Below are positions 31,972 through 41,215 of a DNA stretch of 64,000 nt, piece after piece. The position numbers and the translations under genes were made by a program. Source of the DNA: Chitinophaga sp. Lineage in GTDB: Bacteria; Bacteroidota; Bacteroidia; Chitinophagales; Chitinophagaceae. Within the stretch, counting starts at the first letter, position 1, and each line of letters begins with the position of its first letter. The notes below the pieces were generated by a model. It did no database searches, was not told where the DNA came from, and saw nothing but the letters and a program-made list of their open reading frames with translations. Where the stretch lies: positions 1-64,000 of the forward strand of contig NZ_JAGHZS010000010.1 of NCBI RefSeq assembly GCF_017745275.1, given 5' to 3'.

Positions 31972-32820
31972 ATGAAAATACTTAGTACGTGCAGATGCTT
32001 CGCATCCGCTGATAAGATCTTGTTTGCTGTCGTCATAGGTGCGTGCAGTCTTTTTCTCGCGGCTTGTTCGGGTCCTAAGAATATTACGTATTTCAAGGAT
32101 GTACCGGATACCGTGAAGCAAAGTATGGTCAATCTTGCGGCCTACAGTACACCAGTTATCCAGCCGGATGATATTTTACAAATCACCGTTCAAACGATGG
32201 ATCCTACTGCTACAGCGATCATGAATCAACAGAATGTGCCTAATGTACCGGCCACCGGTAGTACCAGTATTCCTGCACCATCTGCTGCAGTAACCGGCAC
32301 CAATGTGAGTGGATACCTGGTAGATAAAGCAGGTACCGTGAGTTTGCCCATGATTGGTAAGCTCGAGGTAAAGGGTAAAACAACAGACGTGGTACGTGAT
32401 GAGATACAGACCAAAGTGGCTGCTTTCTACAAAGATCCGGTAGTAAATGTCCGCTTCGCGAATTTTAAGATCACCGTGTTGGGAGAGGTAGCCAGACCAT
32501 CTTCCTATATTATGCCCAACGAAAAGGTAACTGTGCTGGATGCGCTGGGAGTGGCAGGAGACCTGACCATATACGGTAAACGAGAGAACGTTTTATTGAT
32601 CCGGAAGAAAAACGACCAACAGGAATTCGTTCGCCTGAACCTGAACGAAAGCCGCCTGTTTGCGTCACCTTACTACTATTTACAACAGGGAGATGTGATA
32701 TATGTGGAGCCTAATAAATCAAAAGTAACGGCATCAGATGGCGCACGCTTAAGAAACATTACAATTGCGTCTTCTGTAATATCAGTACTGATCGTTTTAT
32801 TAACCAGAGTTAAATTTTAG
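31972..32820 (+). CDS. Polysaccharide export lipoprotein (Wza-like)
   Basis: A 282-aa protein with a lipoprotein signal ending FLAAC (Cys about 32). The polysaccharide-export domain starts VIQPDDILQITVQTMDPTA and continues into VDKAGTVSLPMIGKLEVKGK, then an SLBB-like domain (ITVLGEVARPSSYIMPNEKV). A C-terminal hydrophobic segment (ITIASSVISVLIVLLTRV) may form the outer-membrane helix. It would form the outer-membrane exit channel and pair with the Wzc-like kinase encoded 6 bases downstream. The start could also be slightly further in; the signal peptide fits ATG 31972. Confidence 0.9.
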   Translation: MKILSTCRCFASADKILFAVVIGACSLFLAACSGPKNITYFKDVPDTVKQSMVNLAAYSTPVIQPDDILQITVQTMDPTATAIMNQQNVPNVPATGSTSIPAPSAAVTGTNVSGYLVDKAGTVSLPMIGKLEVKGKTTDVVRDEIQTKVAAFYKDPVVNVRFANFKITVLGEVARPSSYIMPNEKVTVLDALGVAGDLTIYGKRENVLLIRKKNDQQEFVRLNLNESRLFASPYYYLQQGDVIYVEPNKSKVTASDGARLRNITIASSVISVLIVLLTRVKF

Positions 32821-32826
32821 AGGGAT

Positions 32827-35217
32827 ATGCACAATATTATTAAGACGGATAACCGGTTTCCTTTAAATGATATTCAGCCTTTCGAAGAGCCGAAAGGTAC
32901 TGGGTTAGACGTCCGCAAAATACTGGACAAAACCCTCCGCAACTGGTATTGGTTTGTTCTTTGTGTGATAGGACTGGCCGTGGTGGCCCGGTTGTACCTG
33001 CGATACGCATCGCCGGATTATAAAATCAGTGCTAAGATCCTGGTACAGGATCAACAGAAAGGAGGCGATATTCCTGGCGGCGAAATCCTGGATCAGCTGG
33101 AAATATTTAATAATAAGAACAGTGTCGACAATGAAGCAGAAATATTAAAATCCCGCTCACTCACAGAAAAAGTAGTAAAGGATTTACAGCTGAATGTCAC
33201 GTATTTTATCGCCGGGCATGTAAAGAAAACGGAAATCTATGAACGCCTGCCCATTGCTATGCACTGGCTGGCCTTAAAAGATACACTTACCTCTGTATCA
33301 TATACGGTGTCGGCCATGGGGAAAGACAGCTTTGCCTTGTCCCGGGAAGACCTGAGCCTGCGCGGTGCCTGGAACGACACGCTGCAACTGCCGGAAGGCA
33401 TCCTGGTAGTAGAACGTAAAGCTATGTATCCTTTGCTGGATGAAGATATCCTGGTGAAGGTAATTTCTATAGATCAGGCAGTAGCCGATTTTCAGAAGCA
33501 ATTCACGGTGAATATCCCTAACAAACAGGTAAGCACCATCGACATGACTTATTCTTCCGGCGTACCTGCAAAGGGAGAAGCGGTACTCAATAAGCTGATC
33601 GACGTATACCTGCATGCCAGCGTGGAAGATAAGAACCGCATCGTTGACAGCACCATTTCGTTTGTCGATAACCGGTTGGTAATTGTCAGCAAAGAGCTAT
33701 CGGGCGTAGAAAATGAAATACAACAATTCAAACAACAGAATAAGCTGGCCAACATCGAGGAGCAATCCAAGCAGCTGGTAGTGGGTACGGGCGACCTGAT
33801 GAAACAGTTGACAGACCAACAGGTTCGCTTATCCGTAGTTACCGCGCTGGAACAATACCTGGAGGATAACAAGAACGCCACGCATGTGGTGCCTTCCGCC
33901 CTGGTGGTGGCAGATCCTACCTTCGTTGGGTTAATAGGTAAGTACAATACCCTGCAGATGGAGCGTGACAGGCAACTGCTTACCAGCACTGAGGCCAATC
34001 CGTTTATAAAAAACCTGAACGAACAGCTGGTGGGCTTGCGGGCAGATCTGCGTAGTAACCTGTCGTCCCTGAAGCAGGGCATCCAGGTGAGCATCAATGA
34101 GCTGCAGCAGAATGTAGGTACGGTGAACCGGAAAATAGAAAAGGTACCCGCCACAGAGCGCGTGTTCCTGGACATTTCCCGGCAACAGGCGATTAAGCAG
34201 GAACTGTATTTATTCCTGCTGAAGAAAAGAGAAGAATCGGCGATCTCAAAATCCTCGAACCTGGCCATCAGCCGGATCGTGGATCCCGCCAAGAGCGACG
34301 CTAAACCGTATAATCCGAATCCACTGATTATCTACCTGCTGTCGTTTATTTTAGGGGTGGGATGTCCGGCTACTATCTTCTACCTGAAAGAGCTACTGAA
34401 TAAACGCATCTTCCATAAGAAAGACGTATCCGATCAGACACCGGTGCCTATTATCGCGGAAATTGGCCATAACAACGGGCAACAGCTCATTGTGGCCACG
34501 GCAAAGTCGAACTCCCCGATAGTAGAGCAGTTCCGCGCCATGCGTACCAACTTACAGTTTATCCTGACCCGTGCCAACGAGAAAGTGATCATGCTCACCT
34601 CCAGTATGAGCGGGGAAGGGAAGTCGTTTGTAGCCACCAACCTGGCCGCAGTACTGGCTTTATCGGGTAAAAAGGTGGTGTTGCTGGAAATGGACCTCCG
34701 GAAACCGAGGATCTCTGCCGGCCTGGATATTCCCAATAACGTGGGATTCAGCACCTACGTGATCGGTAAATCCTCCCTGGATCAGATTATCCGGCCTTCC
34801 GGCATACACGACAACTGTTGGCTCATTTCTTCCGGACCCATTCCGCCCAATCCCGCTGAACTGTTATTACAGGAAGAAACAGCAAAACTCTTTGATGCGC
34901 TGAGGGACCGGTTCGACTTTATCGTTGTGGATACCGCGCCCATAGGCCTGGTAACGGACGGACAGCTGCTGGCACGCTTCGCGGATGCCACCTTGTTTTT
35001 AGTCCGCCAGAACTATACCTTTAAAGAACAGCTGAAGCTATCCAGGGACCTTTACATCCAGCATAAAATGCCTAAACTTAACATTATCATCAATGATGTG
35101 AAAACGTCAGGCAGCTATGGATACGGCTATGGATACGGCTATGGCTACGGGAATGATGGAATGGATCACAAAAAAAGTACCTTTAGGAGATTAAAAAACA
35201 TTTTTAGCAAAAAATAA
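32827..35217 (+). CDS. Wzc-like chain-length regulator and BY-kinase with Tyr-Gly tail
   Basis: A 796-aa protein. A TM segment lies near residue 38-58 (WYWFVLCVIGLAVVARLYL), a long periplasmic Wzz region with coiled-coil parts runs from about 60 to 500, and a second TM lies near 505-525 (IIYLLSFILGVGCPATIFYL). The cytoplasmic BY-kinase has Walker A SSMSGEGKSFVATNLA, Walker A' VVLLEMDLRKP and Walker B DFIVVDTAP. The C-terminus carries six tyrosines in a YGYGYG run (bases 35115-35151), the likely autophosphorylation cluster. It sets polymer length with Wza; the CpsB-type phosphatase at 50265 is the probable counter-enzyme. Confidence 0.92.
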   Translation: MHNIIKTDNRFPLNDIQPFEEPKGTGLDVRKILDKTLRNWYWFVLCVIGLAVVARLYLRYASPDYKISAKILVQDQQKGGDIPGGEILDQLEIFNNKNSVDNEAEILKSRSLTEKVVKDLQLNVTYFIAGHVKKTEIYERLPIAMHWLALKDTLTSVSYTVSAMGKDSFALSREDLSLRGAWNDTLQLPEGILVVERKAMYPLLDEDILVKVISIDQAVADFQKQFTVNIPNKQVSTIDMTYSSGVPAKGEAVLNKLIDVYLHASVEDKNRIVDSTISFVDNRLVIVSKELSGVENEIQQFKQQNKLANIEEQSKQLVVGTGDLMKQLTDQQVRLSVVTALEQYLEDNKNATHVVPSALVVADPTFVGLIGKYNTLQMERDRQLLTSTEANPFIKNLNEQLVGLRADLRSNLSSLKQGIQVSINELQQNVGTVNRKIEKVPATERVFLDISRQQAIKQELYLFLLKKREESAISKSSNLAISRIVDPAKSDAKPYNPNPLIIYLLSFILGVGCPATIFYLKELLNKRIFHKKDVSDQTPVPIIAEIGHNNGQQLIVATAKSNSPIVEQFRAMRTNLQFILTRANEKVIMLTSSMSGEGKSFVATNLAAVLALSGKKVVLLEMDLRKPRISAGLDIPNNVGFSTYVIGKSSLDQIIRPSGIHDNCWLISSGPIPPNPAELLLQEETAKLFDALRDRFDFIVVDTAPIGLVTDGQLLARFADATLFLVRQNYTFKEQLKLSRDLYIQHKMPKLNIIINDVKTSGSYGYGYGYGYGYGNDGMDHKKSTFRRLKNIFSKK

Positions 35218-35236
35218 CTACAAACGTAGAACTCAT

Positions 35237-36517
35237 ATGGACGTAAAAATTGCAATTATTGGACTGGGATATGTAGGATTACCATTGGCTGTAGAATTTG
35301 CCAAAAAGTATAAGGTAGTAGGGTTTGATATTAACGAAGCACGTATTAAAGAACTGAATGGAGGAGAAGACCATACCCTGGAGCTGTCGTCAGAAGACCT
35401 GCAGCGGGTACTCACCACAGACAAAGCCGGCATCGGGCTTTTCTGCTCCAATCAACTGGACGATATCAGGGATTGTAATTTTTTCATTGTCACCGTACCC
35501 ACACCGGTAGATAAAAACAACAGGCCGGATCTGACACCACTGATTAAAGCCAGTCAAACTGTAGGAAAAGTATTGAAACCAGGCGATATCGTAGTGTATG
35601 AATCTACCGTATACCCAGGCGCTACAGAGGATGATTGCGTACCGGTACTTGAAAAAACATCCGGCCTGAAATTCAATAAGGACTTCTTCGCGGGCTACTC
35701 ACCGGAACGTATTAACCCGGGTGATAAAGAACATACGGTATCTAAAATTTTGAAAATTACCTCGGGATCTACCCCGGAAGTAGGAGAGAAGGTAAACAAT
35801 TTATACAAGTCAGTGATCACCGCAGGTACTTACCAGGCCAGCTCTATACGGGTAGCCGAAGCAGCAAAGGTGATCGAGAATGCACAACGCGATATCAATA
35901 TTGCTTTTGTGAATGAACTGGCAAAAATCTTCAATTGCCTGGGCATCGATACAGAAGAAGTACTGAAAGCTGCCGGCACCAAATGGAACTTCCTGAACTT
36001 CAGACCTGGTTTGGTAGGTGGACACTGTATTGGCGTAGATCCGTATTACCTCGCACAAAAAGCGCAGGAAGCCGGTTACCATCCGGAAATTATCCTGGCA
36101 GGACGCCGGTTAAATGATAGCATGGGAGCATATGTATCCCAGGAAGTTATTAAACTGATGGTGAAGAAAGATATTGCCGTAAAAGGCTCAAAAATACTGG
36201 TGCTGGGTGTTACGTTCAAAGAAAACTGCCCCGATGTACGCAATACCAAAGTAGTAGATATACTCAAAAACCTGGCAGACTATAATACTAACATCACCAT
36301 CCTCGATCCATGGGCAGAACCAGCAGAAGTGGAACATGAATACGGCTGGCAGTCTGTAAAGGAACTGGCACCGGAAAGTAAGTTCGATGCTGTAGTACTG
36401 GCGGTTTCACATCACCAGTTTAAAGCGCTCGACATTAAAAAATTGTGCAAACCTACTTCAGTGATCTACGACGTAAAAGGCACTTTACAAAGAGACCTGG
36501 TAGACGGCAGGTTGTAA
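35237..36517 (+). CDS. UDP-N-acetyl sugar 6-dehydrogenase, WbpO/TviB type
   Basis: A 426-aa UDP-glucose/GDP-mannose dehydrogenase superfamily member. The N-terminal NAD fold reads KIAIIGLGYVGLPLAVEFAK. The catalytic Cys lies in GGHCIGVDPYYLAQKAQEAG, and the C-terminal domain has KILVLGVTFKENCPDVRNTK. The N-terminus (FDINEARIKELNGGEDHTLE) is typical of the TviB/WbpO branch that makes UDP-GalNAcA or UDP-GlcNAcA. The next gene is a WbpP/TviC-type epimerase, the standard partner, so UDP-GalNAcA is the likely product. Confidence 0.88.
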   Translation: MDVKIAIIGLGYVGLPLAVEFAKKYKVVGFDINEARIKELNGGEDHTLELSSEDLQRVLTTDKAGIGLFCSNQLDDIRDCNFFIVTVPTPVDKNNRPDLTPLIKASQTVGKVLKPGDIVVYESTVYPGATEDDCVPVLEKTSGLKFNKDFFAGYSPERINPGDKEHTVSKILKITSGSTPEVGEKVNNLYKSVITAGTYQASSIRVAEAAKVIENAQRDINIAFVNELAKIFNCLGIDTEEVLKAAGTKWNFLNFRPGLVGGHCIGVDPYYLAQKAQEAGYHPEIILAGRRLNDSMGAYVSQEVIKLMVKKDIAVKGSKILVLGVTFKENCPDVRNTKVVDILKNLADYNTNITILDPWAEPAEVEHEYGWQSVKELAPESKFDAVVLAVSHHQFKALDIKKLCKPTSVIYDVKGTLQRDLVDGRL

Positions 36518-36567
36518 TTTAAAATATAAACACAGGTATTTCAGGAATATTCGACAAAGAAAAATTT

Positions 36568-37560
36568 ATGTACAAACAGGCATATCATCAGCAAGACTTA
36601 TCAGCATATAGCTTTTTAATCACAGGCGGCGCCGGCTTTATCGGCTCTAACCTGGTAGAATATCTCTTGAAATACGGTGCAAAAAAGGTGAGGGTGCTGG
36701 ACAATTTCTCTACCGGCTCCAGGAATAATATCGCTCCCTTTTTAAGCAATCCGCATTTCGAACTGCTGGAAGGTGATATCCGCCAACAGGAAGATTGCAG
36801 GAAAGCGATGGATGGTATTGACTACGTATCCCACCAGGCAGCGCTGGGCTCCGTTCCCCGCTCTATCAATGATCCGGTGACCACCAACGAGGTAAACATC
36901 TCCGGCTTCCTGAACATATTAGTGGCCGCCCGCGATGCCGGTGTAAAACGGATGGTATATGCTGCCAGCTCCAGCACCTACGGGGATCATCCGGGATTAC
37001 CTAAAGTAGAAGATAAAATCGGGAATCCATTGTCTCCCTACGCAGTAACCAAATATGTGAACGAATTATATGCACAGGTGTTTTCCCGGACATATGACTT
37101 TCATACCATTGGTCTGCGCTACTTTAACGTGTTTGGCCCACGGCAAAATCCTAAAGGCGCTTATGCCGCCGTTATTCCGTTGTTTATTGATGCCGCACTG
37201 CGCAAAGAAGTACCTACGATTAATGGTGACGGGGAAACCAGCCGCGACTTTACTTTCGTTGAAAACGCTGTGCAGGCTAACATCAAAGCCCTTTTTGCAG
37301 ACGGAATAACCACCGCCGAAATTATTAATATCGCCTTTGGCGAACGTACCACCCTCAATGAACTATGGGAAAAAATAGGCGCTATCACCAATTTTGTAGT
37401 GCCTCCAACATATAAACCAGAACGTAAAGGTGACGTGAAACATAGCCTGGCAGATATCAGCAAAGCGAACCAGCTGGTAGGATATCAACCGGTATTTTCC
37501 GTTGCAAACGGACTGGAAATTGCGGTGAATTGGTACCGCGATAACCCAACTTTTTTCTAA
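36568..37560 (+). CDS. UDP-GlcNAc 4-epimerase, WbpP/TviC type
   Basis: A 330-aa extended SDR. NAD motif ITGGAGFIGSNLVEYLLKYG; catalytic Ser-rich stretch AASSSTYGDHPGLPKVED and Tyr/Lys in SPYAVTKYVNELYA. The GDHPGLPKVED signature and the preference implied by it are those of WbpP/TviC, which interconvert UDP-GlcNAc(A) and UDP-GalNAc(A). It follows the dehydrogenase gene by 50 bases. Confidence 0.88.
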   Translation: MYKQAYHQQDLSAYSFLITGGAGFIGSNLVEYLLKYGAKKVRVLDNFSTGSRNNIAPFLSNPHFELLEGDIRQQEDCRKAMDGIDYVSHQAALGSVPRSINDPVTTNEVNISGFLNILVAARDAGVKRMVYAASSSTYGDHPGLPKVEDKIGNPLSPYAVTKYVNELYAQVFSRTYDFHTIGLRYFNVFGPRQNPKGAYAAVIPLFIDAALRKEVPTINGDGETSRDFTFVENAVQANIKALFADGITTAEIINIAFGERTTLNELWEKIGAITNFVVPPTYKPERKGDVKHSLADISKANQLVGYQPVFSVANGLEIAVNWYRDNPTFF

Positions 37561-37609
37561 CAAAAAAGACACGAATAACAGCAAATAATATTTAAGCATT
37601 TTTCCGGTA

Positions 37610-37617
37610 TAAATTTG
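37610..37617 (+). promoter_or_regulatory. Possible internal -7 box inside the polysaccharide cluster
   Basis: TAAATTTG matches TAnnTTTG in the 59-base gap before the pyruvyltransferase gene. It ends two bases before the ATG, so either the transcript is leaderless or the match is chance. Confidence 0.25.
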
Positions 37618-37619
37618 TT

Positions 37620-38753
37620 ATGACAGGCAATCGCACTTACCTGAGGGGATACTATGGCCATAAAAACATAGGAGACGACGTATTCTGTGTAGTGGCAGAC
37701 TGGACTTTTAAAAATAAGTTCGGTCTCAGGAACACGCATGTGCAGGGTTTAGACCTGCCCCAACTGAAATATATACAGTCATCAAAGCTTTCTGCCAATA
37801 AATATATCAAATACGGGCAACTGTATATGGAAGCATTGAAAAGCAGTAATATTATTCACGTGGGCGGCTCTACATTCGGCGATGGCGCCAGGTCCATCGT
37901 AGATGTACGCAACATCTACCAGTATAAAAAATTATATGCACTCGGTATCTCCGTCGGCCCCTTTAAAACAAAAGCTGATTTCAACTACATCAAAAACTAC
38001 CTGAACAAATTCAGATATGTATCGGTGAGAGATCAGCAATCCATGGATTATGTGCAGGAAATGAAACTGGAAAGCAAAGTGGAAAAGGGCTTTGATGTAG
38101 CTGCACTGTTGCCGCTCATCGGTAACGATACTTCCTATGTAACCCCGGAAGCTACCCCTGCTTCCGAAAACAACCGGAAAATAATCGGCATCAGCGTATG
38201 CAATTATGAAAAATATCATAACGGCAATCCACAGAAAGAACAGGAACGGGAACAACAACTCCTGCTGCTCCTTTCTTCCCTGCACGAAATGTATAGCGAT
38301 GTTGAATTCAGATTTTTCATTTTTAACGCCAATGAACACGTAGGCGATAAACCGCTGACAGAGCGGATCATCAGCCAGGTGAAGACTTATAAAAAGGTGA
38401 CCATCAGCCTCGTTGATTACGACAAGGATACGTTGGCCTTCTGGGATAATATGAAAAAATGTGATCTGTTCATTGGCTTCCGGCTGCATTCTGCGATTAT
38501 GTCTTACATCGCAGAAGTACCGTTTATGCTGTTTGAATACCACACAAAATGTACAGACTTTCTCCATTCAGTAGGCTATAACCCGGCATACCAGGTAGCG
38601 TCGCTTACTGCACAGGACAAAGCCAGCAGAAACACATTGCTGGACGACCTGTTGCATAAAAGAGCAACGCTGGCTACCCTGCCACCAGCTACAGCTACGA
38701 ATATCGTTTACAAAAATTTAGAAACATGCGCCAGTATCATTCAGCAGCGGTAG
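37620..38753 (+). CDS. Polysaccharide pyruvyl transferase family protein
   Basis: A 377-aa protein of the CsaB/WcaK type. The start LRGYYGHKNIGDDVFCVVAD contains the family hallmark GYYGxxNxGD, HVGGSTFGDG follows near 80, and the GT-B-like C-terminal half contains DLFIGFRLHSAIMSYIAEVP. Members transfer pyruvate from phosphoenolpyruvate to make ketals on surface sugars, adding negative charge. Acceptor sugar unknown. It overlaps the flippase gene by 28 bases if the upstream ATG of that gene is used. Confidence 0.87.
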   Translation: MTGNRTYLRGYYGHKNIGDDVFCVVADWTFKNKFGLRNTHVQGLDLPQLKYIQSSKLSANKYIKYGQLYMEALKSSNIIHVGGSTFGDGARSIVDVRNIYQYKKLYALGISVGPFKTKADFNYIKNYLNKFRYVSVRDQQSMDYVQEMKLESKVEKGFDVAALLPLIGNDTSYVTPEATPASENNRKIIGISVCNYEKYHNGNPQKEQEREQQLLLLLSSLHEMYSDVEFRFFIFNANEHVGDKPLTERIISQVKTYKKVTISLVDYDKDTLAFWDNMKKCDLFIGFRLHSAIMSYIAEVPFMLFEYHTKCTDFLHSVGYNPAYQVASLTAQDKASRNTLLDDLLHKRATLATLPPATATNIVYKNLETCASIIQQR

Positions 38754-40333
38754 CAGATACTCCTGTAGCCCCAGCAACGCCGAAACCGGCCATGGTATCC
38801 ATTAAAACGGATATTGACTATAGGAGCAACTATAAAACGAACCTCTTCAGCAATGTGATGATCTTTGTATTGAATATCATCATCGGGTTGTTATTGCCTT
38901 CCTTCTTTGTAAAATCATTGGGTGTAGCAGTATTCGGTATCGTATCTATTGGGTTGTCTTTATATTCCTACGTTAACATTATCACCATTGCTATCAATGG
39001 TTCTCTCTCCAGGTTCCTGATGATGGACATGCAACGCGATGATGTGGAAGGAATCAATCATACTTTCAATACTGCCTTCTGGACTCAGCTGGCCACCATT
39101 GTGGTGCTGGTGATCCCGGTGTTTTTAGGTTGTATTTTTTATGTAGACAAATTACTCAATATCCCTGCAGGATTAGTAAATGATACACGGGAGTTATATG
39201 TACTGATGAGTATCTCCTTTTCACTGCTCATCATTGCAGGTGTATTCACTGCCATAGCGAACGCCTATAATAAAGTATACCTGAAAAATATCGCAGACCG
39301 GATTGCCCTGCTAACTTATGCTATCCTGTCGCCCTGCCTGATCCTGGCGTTTGGCAAGTCTATTGTGTACATCGGCATTGCTTACGCCATCGGATCAGTG
39401 GCTACGTTATTTTACAGTATCCGGATATGGAAAAAATTATCACCTTATATCAGCATCTCTGTTAAAAGTTTTCGCAAAGCGAAGCTGAAAGAAATTTTTG
39501 GCCTCGGAGGCTGGCTGACAGTGAATCACGTGGCTACCGTATTATTCCTCAATATGGACCTCTTCATTATTAATATCTACCTCGGGCCTGCCGCCTCCGG
39601 AAAGTTTGCGGCGGTGATGCAATGGGGGGTATTAATTCGTGCATTGGGTGCCGTGGTATCGGGAGGAATTGGTACCGCACTGGTGTTGTTGTATACACAG
39701 GGTAAAACAGAAAAGATGGCGGAGTTGTCGCAGCGTATTGTCCGGCTGCTGGCCATATTCCTGGCCTTCCCGGTAGGTATCATCTGCTGTTTTTCCAAGT
39801 CTATTTTATATTTCTGGTTGGGGAAAGATTACGTAGTGCTTGCTCCCCTCATGAATACGCTGACACTGCACCTGATCGTGAATGTATCGGTAATTCCTTT
39901 ACTCTCTATTTTCCAGGCATACAACAAAGCTAAAACACCTGGTATTGTTACATTGATATTGGGAGTGATCAACTTCGCGTTAAGCCTGGGACTGGTGAAA
40001 TATACAGACCTGGGACTGTATGCAGTGGCGATTGCCAGCATGATCGTGCTCACCATGAAAAACCTGCTCTTTACCACCTGGTATGCCTCTCATTTGATGC
40101 AGGTAAAGAACGGCTATTTCAAAGCCTTGCTGCCTGGGATTCTTACGCTGGCAGTAATTGGTATACTGGGCACCGGTTGTTTATATTTTGTAAACCAGCA
40201 TAATATTATCCAGGTGGGATTATCATTGGCAGTAGCAGGCGGTGGCGCAGCATTGATCGCCTATAGGTTTATCATTCCTGCAAACGACCGGCAATTTATC
40301 CTGGGAACATTTCTAAAAAAGAAAGCAGCATAG
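38726..40333 (+). CDS. Oligosaccharide flippase (Wzx-like, MOP superfamily)
   Basis: A 535-aa membrane protein with about 12-14 hydrophobic segments, starting with NLFSNVMIFVLNIIIGLLLP and FVKSLGVAVFGIVSIGLSLY, the usual Wzx N-terminal pattern. ATG 38726 gives a 30-residue polar leader and overlaps the previous gene; ATG 38792 (MVSIKTDIDY) is an equally good start without overlap. It should flip undecaprenyl-linked repeat units across the inner membrane for polymerisation by the EpsG/Wzy-like protein encoded two genes downstream. Confidence 0.88.
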   Translation: MRQYHSAAVADTPVAPATPKPAMVSIKTDIDYRSNYKTNLFSNVMIFVLNIIIGLLLPSFFVKSLGVAVFGIVSIGLSLYSYVNIITIAINGSLSRFLMMDMQRDDVEGINHTFNTAFWTQLATIVVLVIPVFLGCIFYVDKLLNIPAGLVNDTRELYVLMSISFSLLIIAGVFTAIANAYNKVYLKNIADRIALLTYAILSPCLILAFGKSIVYIGIAYAIGSVATLFYSIRIWKKLSPYISISVKSFRKAKLKEIFGLGGWLTVNHVATVLFLNMDLFIINIYLGPAASGKFAAVMQWGVLIRALGAVVSGGIGTALVLLYTQGKTEKMAELSQRIVRLLAIFLAFPVGIICCFSKSILYFWLGKDYVVLAPLMNTLTLHLIVNVSVIPLLSIFQAYNKAKTPGIVTLILGVINFALSLGLVKYTDLGLYAVAIASMIVLTMKNLLFTTWYASHLMQVKNGYFKALLPGILTLAVIGILGTGCLYFVNQHNIIQVGLSLAVAGGGAALIAYRFIIPANDRQFILGTFLKKKAA

Positions 40334-40335
40334 CA

Positions 40336-41202
40336 ATGGCATATACACCTACATTTTCTGTGGTACTTCCGCTATATAACAAGGAAGAAAGCATTGGAAA
40401 AACCATTCAATCGATATTGGCGCAAACGTTGGGAGATTTTGAATTGCTGGTAGTTAACGATGGCTCCAAAGACAAGAGCCGGGAAGTAGTGGCTGCCATC
40501 GCAGATCCACGGATACGGATTGTAGACAAACCGAATGGTGGCGTATCGAGTGCGCGTAACACCGGTATCCGGGAGGCGAAGGCGGGCTACATTGCCTTTA
40601 TTGATGGAGATGACTTATGGGCGCCGGATTTCCTGGCCACCATACAACAATTGATCACTAACTATCCTACCGCCAGCGTTTTCGCTACCGGCTTTGCAGG
40701 GATGACACGCAGTGGGGAGATCGGTAAAAAAAATATTGTGGCAGGAGGAGGTATTATCGGCAACTATTTCAAGCTGGTGCTCAATAATGCGGTGATCCAT
40801 TCTTCTGCGGTTTGTGTGAAGAAAGAAGCATTCAGCAGCATATTGCCGTTTAATGAAAAAATTACCCATGGAGAAGACCTGGATGTGTGGGCACGACTGG
40901 CACAGCATTTCCAGGTAGCTATGAGCCCTGAAGTAAAATCTTATTATATACAGGACGCGGAAAACAGGGCGTCCGTGAGGTTGCCGGCGCCGGACAAGTC
41001 GCTGGTATATTACCTCAACACTGACAATGTGCAGGAACATTACCAGAAGAAATACTATCAGCAACTGATTGTAAGACGGGTAATGAAATACCTGCAGCAT
41101 AAAAAGGTGAAGTGGGCTTTGGTAATTGCCAGGAAATACAACCACTTCCTGGGTATAGGGGATTATATTCATTTTACGCTAAGTTTTATGAAAAAAGGAT
41201 AG
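40336..41202 (+). CDS. Glycosyltransferase family 2
   Basis: A 288-aa GT-A fold transferase beginning FSVVLPLYNKEESIGKTIQS. The nucleotide-binding VNDGSKDKS and the metal-binding FIDGDDLW (DxD) with VSSARNTGIREAKAGY are clear. It starts 2 bases after the flippase stop. It adds one sugar of the repeat unit; donor and acceptor cannot be told. Confidence 0.9.
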   Translation: MAYTPTFSVVLPLYNKEESIGKTIQSILAQTLGDFELLVVNDGSKDKSREVVAAIADPRIRIVDKPNGGVSSARNTGIREAKAGYIAFIDGDDLWAPDFLATIQQLITNYPTASVFATGFAGMTRSGEIGKKNIVAGGGIIGNYFKLVLNNAVIHSSAVCVKKEAFSSILPFNEKITHGEDLDVWARLAQHFQVAMSPEVKSYYIQDAENRASVRLPAPDKSLVYYLNTDNVQEHYQKKYYQQLIVRRVMKYLQHKKVKWALVIARKYNHFLGIGDYIHFTLSFMKKG

Positions 41203-41215
41203 GTGTAAATAATTT

